Part shown: piece by piece, positions 56,766 through 64,000 of the stretch
Numbering within the stretch: position 1 is the first letter of the stretch
How the letters are laid out: each line of letters starts with the position of its first letter
Assembly (NCBI GenBank): GCA_015223225.1
Contig: JADFCQ010000006.1
Coordinates: 186,001 to 250,000 of the forward strand
From: Acetobacteraceae bacterium H6797
GTDB lineage: Bacteria; Pseudomonadota; Alphaproteobacteria; Acetobacterales; Acetobacteraceae
Direction: 5' to 3'
DNA length: 64,000 nt
The notes under the pieces: generated by a model
Seen by the model: the letters and a program-made list of their open reading frames with translations, nothing else
Database searches by the model: none
What the model was told of the DNA's origin: nothing
Translations under genes and position numbers: made by a program

Positions 56766-57010
56766 GCGCGGAACGCGATGGAGAGGTCATTCGCCTCATG
56801 GGCGATTGCCCGGCGGGTGATGCTGAAACCCTTCTGGCCCTGCTGCAACAAGAGCCGGGTCTCGGCGTTGATGTCACGGAAGCGGGAGGGCTGCATACGG
56901 CGGTCGTGCAGGTGCTGCTCGCTCTCCGGCCGGCGGTGAGGGGCGAATTGCGCGATCCGTTTCTCAACCACTGGATTCGGCCGCTATTGCCGGAGCCTTC
57001 GCCCCGGTAG
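56762..57010 (+). CDS. Small STAS-like protein in the chemosensory operon
   Basis: An 82-residue protein whose core, VDVTEAGGLHTAVVQVLLAL, fits the STAS fold, with Thr46 at the position of the phosphorylatable Ser of anti-sigma antagonists. It overlaps cheA by 4 bp. STAS proteins act as switchable binding partners. Its place between cheA and cheY suggests modulation of the kinase or coupling to another output, but no partner kinase (RsbW type) is visible here. Confidence 0.68.
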   Translation: MSAERDGEVIRLMGDCPAGDAETLLALLQQEPGLGVDVTEAGGLHTAVVQVLLALRPAVRGELRDPFLNHWIRPLLPEPSPR

Positions 57011-57081
57011 ACTGAAGACCGCGCGAGCGCTCCGGCGGGATGCCGATAGCGCCTTTCGCGCCAAGAGACTGGAGCCGACTG

Positions 57082-57465
57082 ATGGCGATCACCATTATGG
57101 TCGTGGATGACAGCAAACTGGCGAGGATCGTCGCGGGGAAGGCCATCGACCAGCTTCAGCCCGAGTGGGTGAGGGTGGAGGCGGCCAACGCCGATGAGGC
57201 AGTTGCTCTCGTCAATGGCGGCGATGTCGATGTCGCGCTGCTCGATTACAACATGCCCGGCAAGAATGGCCTGGAACTGGCCTCGGAACTGCGCGGGCTG
57301 CGCCCTTTCATGCCCATCGCCGTGATCACCGCCAATACGCAGGACGAGGTCATCGCCCAGGCGCGGGCCATCAATGCGGCTTTCGTCGGCAAGCCGGTGA
57401 CGGCGGAGGCGCTGCGCGGCTTTCTCGACGGCGCGGCGCTGCGGCTGCGCGGCGACAAGAAATAG
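57082..57465 (+). CDS. cheY: CheY-type response regulator
   Basis: A 127-residue receiver with VVDDSKLAR, phospho-acceptor Asp55 (LLDYNMPGKNG), Thr/Ala switch region VITANTQ and Lys in VGKPVT. GGAG at 57071 supports the ATG at 57082. It is the likely output of CheA, dephosphorylated by the CheC-type protein encoded immediately after it. Confidence 0.92.
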   Translation: MAITIMVVDDSKLARIVAGKAIDQLQPEWVRVEAANADEAVALVNGGDVDVALLDYNMPGKNGLELASELRGLRPFMPIAVITANTQDEVIAQARAINAAFVGKPVTAEALRGFLDGAALRLRGDKK

Positions 57466-58095
57466 ATGGAGCTCACCGAGTTCGAGCGCGACGCGCTGAC
57501 CGAGCTGGTCAATATCGGCGTCAGCCGGGCGGCCGCCAATCTGCGAAAGATGGTCAATGACCAGGTGATCCTCTCCGTGCCTTCGCTCGAGGTCGTGCCT
57601 CAGGCGACGGCGGCGGCGATGATCCGCGAGCGCGAGGCGAGCGAACTCGTCGCGGTGCGCCAGGATTTTACGGGCGCCTTCGCCGGGCGGGCGATGCTGA
57701 TTTTCCCGCAATCGACCAGTGTGCACCTGCTCCACGCCATTCTAGGCGAGGCCCTGGATGGGGCGGAAGCGGAGGAGATGGAGCGGGAGGCGCTGGCCGA
57801 GACAGGGAATATCATCCTCAACGGCTGCCTCGCGACCATGGCGAATATGCTCAAGGGGCCCTTGGACATGTCGCTGCCGAGCGTCGTGCGCGGACAGGGC
57901 GACGAGCTTTTCACCCTGGGCGACAGCGATGCCGGGCCGACGCCCGTGCTGTTCCTCTACATCAATTTTTCGATGCGGAACAGCAACATACGCGGTTATA
58001 TCGCCATGCTGATGAACCTGCCGTCGCTGGCCGCCCTGAAAGTGCTGGTGAATGACTTCATCCAACGCGTCATGGAAGATGACGGCCAAGAATGA
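57466..58095 (+). CDS. cheC: CheC-type CheY-P phosphatase
   Basis: A 209-residue CheC-family protein with both pseudo-repeated active sites: ALTELVNIGVSRAAANL (Glu13, Asn16) and LAETGNIILNG (Glu112, Asn115). CheC removes phosphate from CheY. No cheD, the usual partner, is present. The ATG directly follows the cheY stop. Confidence 0.88.
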   Translation: MELTEFERDALTELVNIGVSRAAANLRKMVNDQVILSVPSLEVVPQATAAAMIREREASELVAVRQDFTGAFAGRAMLIFPQSTSVHLLHAILGEALDGAEAEEMEREALAETGNIILNGCLATMANMLKGPLDMSLPSVVRGQGDELFTLGDSDAGPTPVLFLYINFSMRNSNIRGYIAMLMNLPSLAALKVLVNDFIQRVMEDDGQE

Positions 58096-58110
58096 TCGGG
58101 AGCGGGACTC

Positions 58111-60714
58111 ATGTCCCTAGCGGCGAATAGTGATCTGATGGACCTGCCCGAGGAATTGCGAGCGGCCGGTGGCGCCGTACTGAGCGCCATGGCCGCGCTC
58201 GGCTCGCCCGTCGCCGCGGTGAAGGGGAATGGGGCGACGGGGCCGGTGGTTTTCGCGAGTCCGGCCTTCATCGCCTGGTCCGGCCTCAGCGAGGCCGCGC
58301 TTCTGGGCAAGCCGCTGCCGGTGCCGATGCTGGAGACGGGCCGCCTTCTGGCCGCGCCCCTGCCCGGCGAGGCCTTCACGCTGTTCACGCCCGGCATCGA
58401 TGCGCAGACCCCCGCGCCGGCGGGCGGCCGCTGGTCCGCAGCACTCGCGGGGCAGCTGGTGCAGGGCGCCGGCGGCGATTGGCAATGGGATATCGAACGG
58501 TCGCGCATCTATGGCGATGCGCGCTTCTCCCGCCTTTATGGGCTCAGCCCGACCGAAGCGGCGGAGGGGATCGATCCGAAGCGTTTCTATGCCGGCATCC
58601 ATCCCGATGACCGGGCGCGCATTCGCCTCGCGATCGGCGCCATGCTGCGGGGCGCCGAGGTCTTTTCCAAGGAATACCGCGTTCTTCTGCCCGATGGTTC
58701 GGTGCGTTGGGTTCACGCCCGGGGGCGCTGCGAATTCAGGGATGACAGCCCCGTCTGCTTCTTCGGCACGCTCGCCGATATCACGCAGCAGAAGCGCGTC
58801 GAGGAGCAGCTGCGCATCGCGCAGAGCGCGGGCGGGGTGGGGACCTTCGAATATGTGCCGGGCTTCGCCACCGTCTCCGTCTCGGCGCAGTTCTGCGCGC
58901 TGCTGGGGCTGCATGAGACGAGCGATCTTCCAGTCTATACCATCAATTCCACTGTACTTTCCGGCGATACCCCGCTGATCGAGACGCATTGGACGAAGGA
59001 GGCGGAGCGGACGAGCCAAGCGCAGCTTCGCATCAGGCGCGCTGATACGGGCGAGGTGCGCTGGCTGGCGCGGCGGGGCGAATACCTGCTCGACGGCAAG
59101 GACGATCTGCGCTTCAGCGGCGTGATCTATGACATCACCGACGTCAAGACGACCGAGACGTTGCTGCGCCAATTGGGCGCGCGGCTCGAGAACCAAGTGG
59201 AGGAGCGCACGCATGAGCGCGACCGGCTCTGGAACCTTTCTCGAGACCTCTACATTCTTTGCGATCGCGCCGACCGTTGCATTAGCCTGAACCCCGCCTG
59301 GGGCACGGAGCTTGGCCTCGACATTGCGAGCCTGCTGGGCAAGCCTTTCGCGGAACTCGTGATCCCGGAGGATCGAACGGCGCTCGAAACGGCGCTGCGA
59401 CGCCTGCGCGAGGGCGAGGAGACCGACGATCTGGAGCTGAGCGTGAGCCATGCCGATGGCGAGCGACGCAGCTTCAGCTGGCGTTGCATCCGCGACGGCG
59501 ACCTCATCATCGCCTCCGGCCGTGACGTGACGCAGCGCAACGAATTGGAAGAGCGCCTGCGCCACAGCCAGAAGATGGAGGCCGTGGGCCAGCTTACCGG
59601 CGGGCTGGCGCATGATTTCAACAATCTCCTGACCGGCATCAGCGGCAGCCTCGAACTGCTGCAGATGCGCGCGAACCAGCAGCGTTTCGACGGGATCGAG
59701 CGCTATATCGGCGTGGCGCAGGGGGCAGCGGCGCGGGCGGCGGCGCTGACGCATCGCCTGCTCGCCTTCTCGCGGCGGCAGACGCTCGCGCCCAAGCCCG
59801 TGGTGGTGAACCAGCTGATCCTGGATATGGAGGAGCTGATCCGCCGCACCGTGGGGCCGCAGATCCAGGTGGATCTCGAGCTGGAGCAGAGCCCCTGGAC
59901 CACGCTTTGCGACGGCAATCAGCTCGAGAACGCGTTGCTGAACCTTTGCATCAATGCGCGCGACGCCATGCCCGATGGCGGACGGCTGACCATCCGCACG
60001 GCCAATGACTGGGTCTCGCTGAACAATCCCGGCGAGCCTCTGGCCAAGCCCTCGGCCTGCGTCACGCTCAGCGTTTCCGATACGGGCATGGGCATGACGC
60101 CCGATGTCGTCTCGCGGGCCTTCGACCCCTTCTTCACGACGAAGCCAATGGGCGCGGGCACGGGGCTCGGGCTCTCCATGGTCTATGGCTTCGCGCGGCA
60201 GTCGGGCGGCCAGGTCGAGATCGATACCCAGCCTGGCCGCGGGACGACCATGAAGCTGCATCTGCCGCATCACGCCTTGCAGGCGCCGGCCGGGCCCGCC
60301 AGCGGCGAGGCGACCAATACCGGAGCGCCGGCTTCCGAAACCGTGCTGCTCGTCGATGACGAGACGACGGTGCGCCTCGTGGTGGCCGAAGTGCTGCGGG
60401 ACCTAGGCTATAGCGTGCTGGAAGCTGAGAATGCGACCGAGGCACTGGCGATCCTGCAGAGAAAGCCGGTGCCGGAGCTGCTCATCACCGATGTCGGACT
60501 ACCGGCCGGCCTGAACGGGCGGCAGCTTGCCGATGCGGCGCGGCTGCTGCATCCCCGGCTGAAGGTGATCTTCATCACCGGCTATGCCGAGAACGCCGTG
60601 CTACGCAGCGGCGATCTCGAAGCCGATATGCATGTCGTCGTGAAGCCCTTCTCCATGGAGGCTTTCGGCGCCAAGGTGAGGCAGGTTCTCGATGGTGAGG
60701 CGAGCGACGGATAG
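58111..60714 (+). CDS. Multi-PAS hybrid sensor histidine kinase
   Basis: An 867-residue soluble hybrid kinase: a degenerate N-terminal PAS (about 20-100), PAS domains at about 118-230, 235-345 and 370-478, HisKA with His501 ([11 protein letters not shown]), HATPase (N-box [30 protein letters not shown]) and a C-terminal receiver with phospho-acceptor Asp794 ([10 protein letters not shown]). Last gene of the chemosensory operon, 15 bp after cheC. It may feed sensory information to the same regulators. The start has GGAG upstream. Confidence 0.93.
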   Translation: MSLAANSDLMDLPEELRAAGGAVLSAMAALGSPVAAVKGNGATGPVVFASPAFIAWSGLSEAALLGKPLPVPMLETGRLLAAPLPGEAFTLFTPGIDAQTPAPAGGRWSAALAGQLVQGAGGDWQWDIERSRIYGDARFSRLYGLSPTEAAEGIDPKRFYAGIHPDDRARIRLAIGAMLRGAEVFSKEYRVLLPDGSVRWVHARGRCEFRDDSPVCFFGTLADITQQKRVEEQLRIAQSAGGVGTFEYVPGFATVSVSAQFCALLGLHETSDLPVYTINSTVLSGDTPLIETHWTKEAERTSQAQLRIRRADTGEVRWLARRGEYLLDGKDDLRFSGVIYDITDVKTTETLLRQLGARLENQVEERTHERDRLWNLSRDLYILCDRADRCISLNPAWGTELGLDIASLLGKPFAELVIPEDRTALETALRRLREGEETDDLELSVSHADGERRSFSWRCIRDGDLIIASGRDVTQRNELEERLRHSQKMEAVGQLTGGLAHDFNNLLTGISGSLELLQMRANQQRFDGIERYIGVAQGAAARAAALTHRLLAFSRRQTLAPKPVVVNQLILDMEELIRRTVGPQIQVDLELEQSPWTTLCDGNQLENALLNLCINARDAMPDGGRLTIRTANDWVSLNNPGEPLAKPSACVTLSVSDTGMGMTPDVVSRAFDPFFTTKPMGAGTGLGLSMVYGFARQSGGQVEIDTQPGRGTTMKLHLPHHALQAPAGPASGEATNTGAPASETVLLVDDETTVRLVVAEVLRDLGYSVLEAENATEALAILQRKPVPELLITDVGLPAGLNGRQLADAARLLHPRLKVIFITGYAENAVLRSGDLEADMHVVVKPFSMEAFGAKVRQVLDGEASDG

Positions 60715-60745
60715 CTCGCCTTCCCTCGCTTCTAGGGCGCGAGCT
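60713..60745. terminator. Possible hairpin at the hybrid-kinase/tolC junction
   Basis: AGCTCGC (60713-60719) and GCGAGCT (60739-60745) are 7-bp inverted arms around a 19-nt loop, spanning the two facing stop codons. A modest candidate for a shared terminator. Confidence 0.35.
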
Positions 60746-62159
60746 TGGGAGCCAGGCCCGAGGCACCGCTCGCCTGCTCGAGCGTGGCCAGCGCCGTGGC
60801 GTAATCGGCACGGGCGGCATTGGCGGAGACGCGCGTGGCGTTGAGCGTGCGCAGCGCGTCGAGCGTGTCGAGCAGGCTGCGGCCGCCGGCCATATAGGCC
60901 GTCTCCGTCGAGCGATAGGCTTCCTCGGCGCGGTTCAGCACCGTGCCGGTCGTGAGGCCCAGCAGCGCGCGGGCCTGCTCGTAGCTTGCCCAGGCGGTGG
61001 CGAGATCGGCCTGGGCGGTGGCGAGGGTCGCGCCTGCCTGCGCCTGGGCCTGGCTGCGCTGCGCGACGGCGACCGCGACATTCCCCTGCGTGATCTTGCT
61101 GGTGAAGAGCGGGATGGAGACGCTGACGCCCAGTGCATCATTGGCCCGAAGCTGGCGGGCGCTGTTCGGCAGATCCTGGCTCAGTTCGGTGCGTGAGAGG
61201 CTGCCGCCGAGCGTCACGTCGCGATAACGGCCGGCCTCGGCAAGGCGGGTATTGGCATCGGCCGCGTTGACGCCACGGGTCGCGGCCAACACGTCCGGCC
61301 GGCGGGGCAGGGCCTCGGCCAGGGCCTCGCGGGTGATGCCGATGGGCGCGGTATCGGCGAGGCTGCCGCGCAGGTCATAGGCCGCACCAGCGAGCAGGAC
61401 GGCGATCGGGTCATTGCCGCGCGGGGCGGCGCGGGGTGCGGTGGCATCGGCGCCGACAAGGGCCGCGATCTGTGCCACGGCGGCGACATAGGCCTGGGCG
61501 GCGCTCGCCACGTCCTGCTCGAAGGGCAGGCGGCTCGCCTGGAAGCGCAGCAGGTCGGATTCCGGGATGGCGCCCTGCTTCACCTGGCGGGAAAGCAGCC
61601 CCTCGGTGCCGTTGAGCGCGTTGCGATTGGCCAGCGCCACCTGGAGATTGGCACGCGCCTTCAGACCCTGGATGAAGGCGAGGCGCAGGTTGAAGATCTG
61701 GCCCCGCAGCGCGTCGAGCACCTGCGCCTCGGCCACGCTGATCTGCTCGTCGGCGAGGCGGGTGCGCAGCTCGCGCTTGCCGCCGCGCTCGACCGTGTAG
61801 CTGAGGCTGAGGCTCATGTTGTTGAGCGGGGAGACGACGCGGCTGCCGTAGAAGCCGCTCAACCGGCGGTCCTCGTTCACCTGGCCCAGGGTCTGCCCAT
61901 AGCCGAGGGAGGCGGCGGGCGCCGTATCGGCGACCAGGCGCTGCGCGCGGGCGATATCGACACCGCGCCGAGCGGCGACCACGGAGAGATTGCGCTCGAC
62001 CAGCCGCGCCTCGGCATCGGCGAGGGTGAGGCCCGCCGCCGCCATGGGCAGTTCGGGGGCGGCGGGGCGGCGCTGTTCCGCCGCCTGGGCGGCGAAGGGC
62101 AGGGCGAGGGCGATGAGCAGGGGGAAGGCACGGAACATGGGGGCGGCTTTCATGGACAT
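60732..62159 (-). CDS. TolC-family outer-membrane efflux protein
   Basis: A 475-residue protein with a signal peptide (MFRAFPLLIALALPFAAQAAE) and the duplicated TolC pattern (LTLADAEARLVERNLSV, then RPDVLAATRGVNAADANTRLAEA and long coiled coils). It forms the outer-membrane channel of a tripartite pump. ATGs at 62159 and 62153 are both possible; the longer open frame upstream runs into the RND gene and is not used. It lies 7 bp after the RND gene, so they share an operon. Confidence 0.92.
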   Translation of the reverse strand: MSMKAAPMFRAFPLLIALALPFAAQAAEQRRPAAPELPMAAAGLTLADAEARLVERNLSVVAARRGVDIARAQRLVADTAPAASLGYGQTLGQVNEDRRLSGFYGSRVVSPLNNMSLSLSYTVERGGKRELRTRLADEQISVAEAQVLDALRGQIFNLRLAFIQGLKARANLQVALANRNALNGTEGLLSRQVKQGAIPESDLLRFQASRLPFEQDVASAAQAYVAAVAQIAALVGADATAPRAAPRGNDPIAVLLAGAAYDLRGSLADTAPIGITREALAEALPRRPDVLAATRGVNAADANTRLAEAGRYRDVTLGGSLSRTELSQDLPNSARQLRANDALGVSVSIPLFTSKITQGNVAVAVAQRSQAQAQAGATLATAQADLATAWASYEQARALLGLTTGTVLNRAEEAYRSTETAYMAGGRSLLDTLDALRTLNATRVSANAARADYATALATLEQASGASGLAPKLAP

Positions 62160-62166
62160 GGTCGGT

Positions 62167-64000
62167 TTACTTGGCCGTGACCAGAAGTTCGGCGCGGTCT
62201 TCTCGCTTGGCGGCGCGGCGGCTCGTCGTATCCACCGCGGCCGGCAGCACGACCAGGATGAAGAGCGGAACGAGGCCGATGCCGCCGACGACGACCACGG
62301 CGAGGGGCTTCGTAACGTCGGCGCCGATGCCACTGGCGAGGGCCATGGGCAGCAGGCCGCAGAAGGAGGCGAAGCAGGTCATCATCACGGGGCGGAGACG
62401 GTCGAAGCCAGCCCGCGTCAAGGCCGCGTTCCAGGCCATGCCTTCCTGTTCCCGTAGCTGGTTGAAGTAGGAGAGGAAGATGATGGCCTCCATCACCGTG
62501 ATGCCGAGCAGCGCGAGGAAGCCGATGGCGGCGGGGACGGAGAAGTTCAGCCCGGCGATGGTGAGGGCGAAGACGCCGCCCGAGATCGCCAGCGGCAGCA
62601 TGGTGAAGACGATGAGCGTCTCGCGCAGGCGGCCGAAGGCGACGTAGAGCAGGACAGCGATGATGCAGAGCGCGATGGGCACGACGACCATGAGCCGGGC
62701 GATGGCCTGCTGGAGATTGCGGAACTCGCCGACCCATTCGAGGCTGTAGCCGTTGGGAAGCTGCACGTTGCGCGCGATGCGCTCCTGTGCCTCGAGCACC
62801 GTGCTGGCCGGATCGCGCTCGCGCACCGAGAAGCGCACGGGCACGTAGCGCGAGGAATTCTCGCGATAGATATAGGAGGGGCCGGTGATCATCTCGATCC
62901 TGGCGACGTCGCTCAGCACGGCATTGTTGCCGACGGGCACGCGGGAGATCGAGTCCAGCCCGTTCCTGTAGCGCTCGGAGAGGCGGATGATGATGGGGAA
63001 ATTGCGGTCCCCGCCCGGCTCGTAGAGCGCGCCGGCTTCCGCACCGCCGACGGCGGCGGAGAGAGCGGTATTGATGTCATTGACCGTCAGGCCGAAGCGC
63101 GCGGCGCGGGCCCGATCGACGGTGATGGAGAGCGTCTGCTGCCCGACGCTGAGCAGCACACCGAGATCGGCGACGCCCTGCACCTGACTCATCTCGCGGG
63201 CGATCTGCTCGGCGATGCGCGAGGTGACGGCGACGTCGGGGCCGATGACCTTGACGGCATTGGCGCCCTTCACGCCGCTGGCTGCCTCCTGAACGTTGTC
63301 GGAGATGGTCTGCGAGAAGGAGAATTCCACGCCGGGGAAGGCGCTCTGCAACCGCTTGTTGATCGCGGCCACCAGCCCGTCGCGATCCGGCGCGGTGATC
63401 CACTGATCCTGCGGCACGAGGGGGACGAAGAATTCGGCGTTGAAGAAGCCGGCGCTGTCGGTACCGTCATCCGGCCGGCCCTGCTGCGAGGTGACGGTCA
63501 CCACCTCGGGGAATTCCATCAGGATGCGGCGGATGCGGTTGGTGACCGGGTTGCCCTCTTCGAGGGAGATGGTGGCCGGCATGGTCGCGCGCAGCCAGAT
63601 GCTGCCTTCCTCCAGCGTGGGGAGGAATTCGGCGCCGGTGCGGCTGAGGAGGCCGAGGCTGCCGAGCAGCATCATCATGGCGAGGCCCAGCGTGATCGCC
63701 CGGTTCTTGAGGCCGGCGGAGAAGAGCCGCGTATAGACCCAGCGGATGCCGCGCATGGCGAAGGTGTCGCGCTCCTCGGTATCGGGCTTGAAGAGCGTGG
63801 CGGAGAGCGCGGGGGTGACGGTGAAGGTCGCGAGCAGCGCGCCACCGATGGCATAGGCATAGGTCTTGGCCATGGGGCCGAAGATGCGGCCCTCGATGCC
63901 GCCCATGGCGAAGAGCGGGATGAAGGCGGCGATGATGATCATGATCGAGAAGAGGATGGCCTTGTCCACCTCGCTCGCGGCGCGCAGCACCGTCATCGGC
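62167..64000 (-). CDS. CzcA/CusA-type RND efflux pump, 5' truncated by window end
   Basis: The last 610 or so residues of an RND transporter (usual length about 1040). Visible: end of the TM4-6 region (ILFSIMIIIAAFIPLFAMGG), FLPTLEEGSIWLRATMP, FSQTISDNVQEAASGVKG, RENSSRYVPVRFSVRERD, LPNGYSLEWVGEF and the last helices (FSVPAAIGFLALLGITV). These match the heavy-metal (HME) group best. The TM4 acidic residues that define metal specificity lie outside the window. A periplasmic adaptor gene is expected further upstream. Confidence 0.9.
   Translation of the reverse strand, partial: PMTVLRAASEVDKAILFSIMIIIAAFIPLFAMGGIEGRIFGPMAKTYAYAIGGALLATFTVTPALSATLFKPDTEERDTFAMRGIRWVYTRLFSAGLKNRAITLGLAMMMLLGSLGLLSRTGAEFLPTLEEGSIWLRATMPATISLEEGNPVTNRIRRILMEFPEVVTVTSQQGRPDDGTDSAGFFNAEFFVPLVPQDQWITAPDRDGLVAAINKRLQSAFPGVEFSFSQTISDNVQEAASGVKGANAVKVIGPDVAVTSRIAEQIAREMSQVQGVADLGVLLSVGQQTLSITVDRARAARFGLTVNDINTALSAAVGGAEAGALYEPGGDRNFPIIIRLSERYRNGLDSISRVPVGNNAVLSDVARIEMITGPSYIYRENSSRYVPVRFSVRERDPASTVLEAQERIARNVQLPNGYSLEWVGEFRNLQQAIARLMVVVPIALCIIAVLLYVAFGRLRETLIVFTMLPLAISGGVFALTIAGLNFSVPAAIGFLALLGITVMEAIIFLSYFNQLREQEGMAWNAALTRAGFDRLRPVMMTCFASFCGLLPMALASGIGADVTKPLAVVVVGGIGLVPLFILVVLPAAVDTTSRRAAKREDRAELLVTAK

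Noticed and set aside
58117..60273. 718-codon minus-strand frame over the hybrid kinase
   Set aside because: Antisense shadow; the plus-strand kinase carries all catalytic motifs.

Overview
The window is a GC-rich bacterial chromosome segment with no rRNA, tRNA, transposase or CRISPR array that I could see. HWE-type histidine kinases, an AapJQM-type amino-acid transporter, Bug/TctC-type binding proteins and ATGA/TGATG-overlapped operons point to an alphaproteobacterium. My best guess is Rhodospirillales/Acetobacteraceae (Roseomonas-like), but this is inference from gene content, not a search.

Layout. 1-6050: a signalling block on + with the 3' end of a REC-PAS-HWE kinase, a single-domain response regulator, a short LOV (flavin photoreceptor-type) protein, a CheB-CheR-PAS-PAS-HWE kinase fusion and a second single-domain regulator. 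6031-6864: sirtuin deacetylase. 6955-21025 (minus): a five-reading-frame envelope operon coding for a giant LprI/beta-sandwich protein (split by an apparent frameshift near 19150), an alpha-2-macroglobulin-like protein that has lost the thioester Cys, a YcxB-like membrane protein and penicillin-binding protein 1C. 21181-22916: a divergent LysR/SDR pair. 23662-27427: class Ib ribonucleotide reductase nrdHIEF, preceded by a long leader whose promoter carries an NrdR-box-like palindrome.

27583-49489 is a nutrient-uptake and catabolism region: two Bug-type binding proteins, an enolase-superfamily enzyme with a polar amino-acid ABC transporter, LysR and GntR regulators, a ParDE toxin-antitoxin pair with a clear operator, AapJQM without its ATPase and linked to an aminotransferase and a PanE-type reductase, NagA, an orphan AapJ paralogue, an LLM monooxygenase with a peptide-type binding protein, and a fumarylacetoacetase-family hydrolase.

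49620-60714 is a compact chemosensory operon: a soluble receptor with two signalling hairpins, a protein of three CheW domains, CheB, CheR, CheA, a mini STAS protein, CheY, a CheC-type phosphatase and a multi-PAS hybrid kinase. No single-domain CheW, CheD or transmembrane receptor is present. 60732-64000 (minus) holds a TolC-type outer-membrane channel and the 3' part of a CzcA/CusA-type RND pump that runs off the window.

The best candidates for unusual biology are the LOV plus CheB/CheR-kinase module, the soluble tandem-MCP/triple-CheW system with a STAS partner, and the PBP1C operon with its thioester-less macroglobulin and split giant protein.
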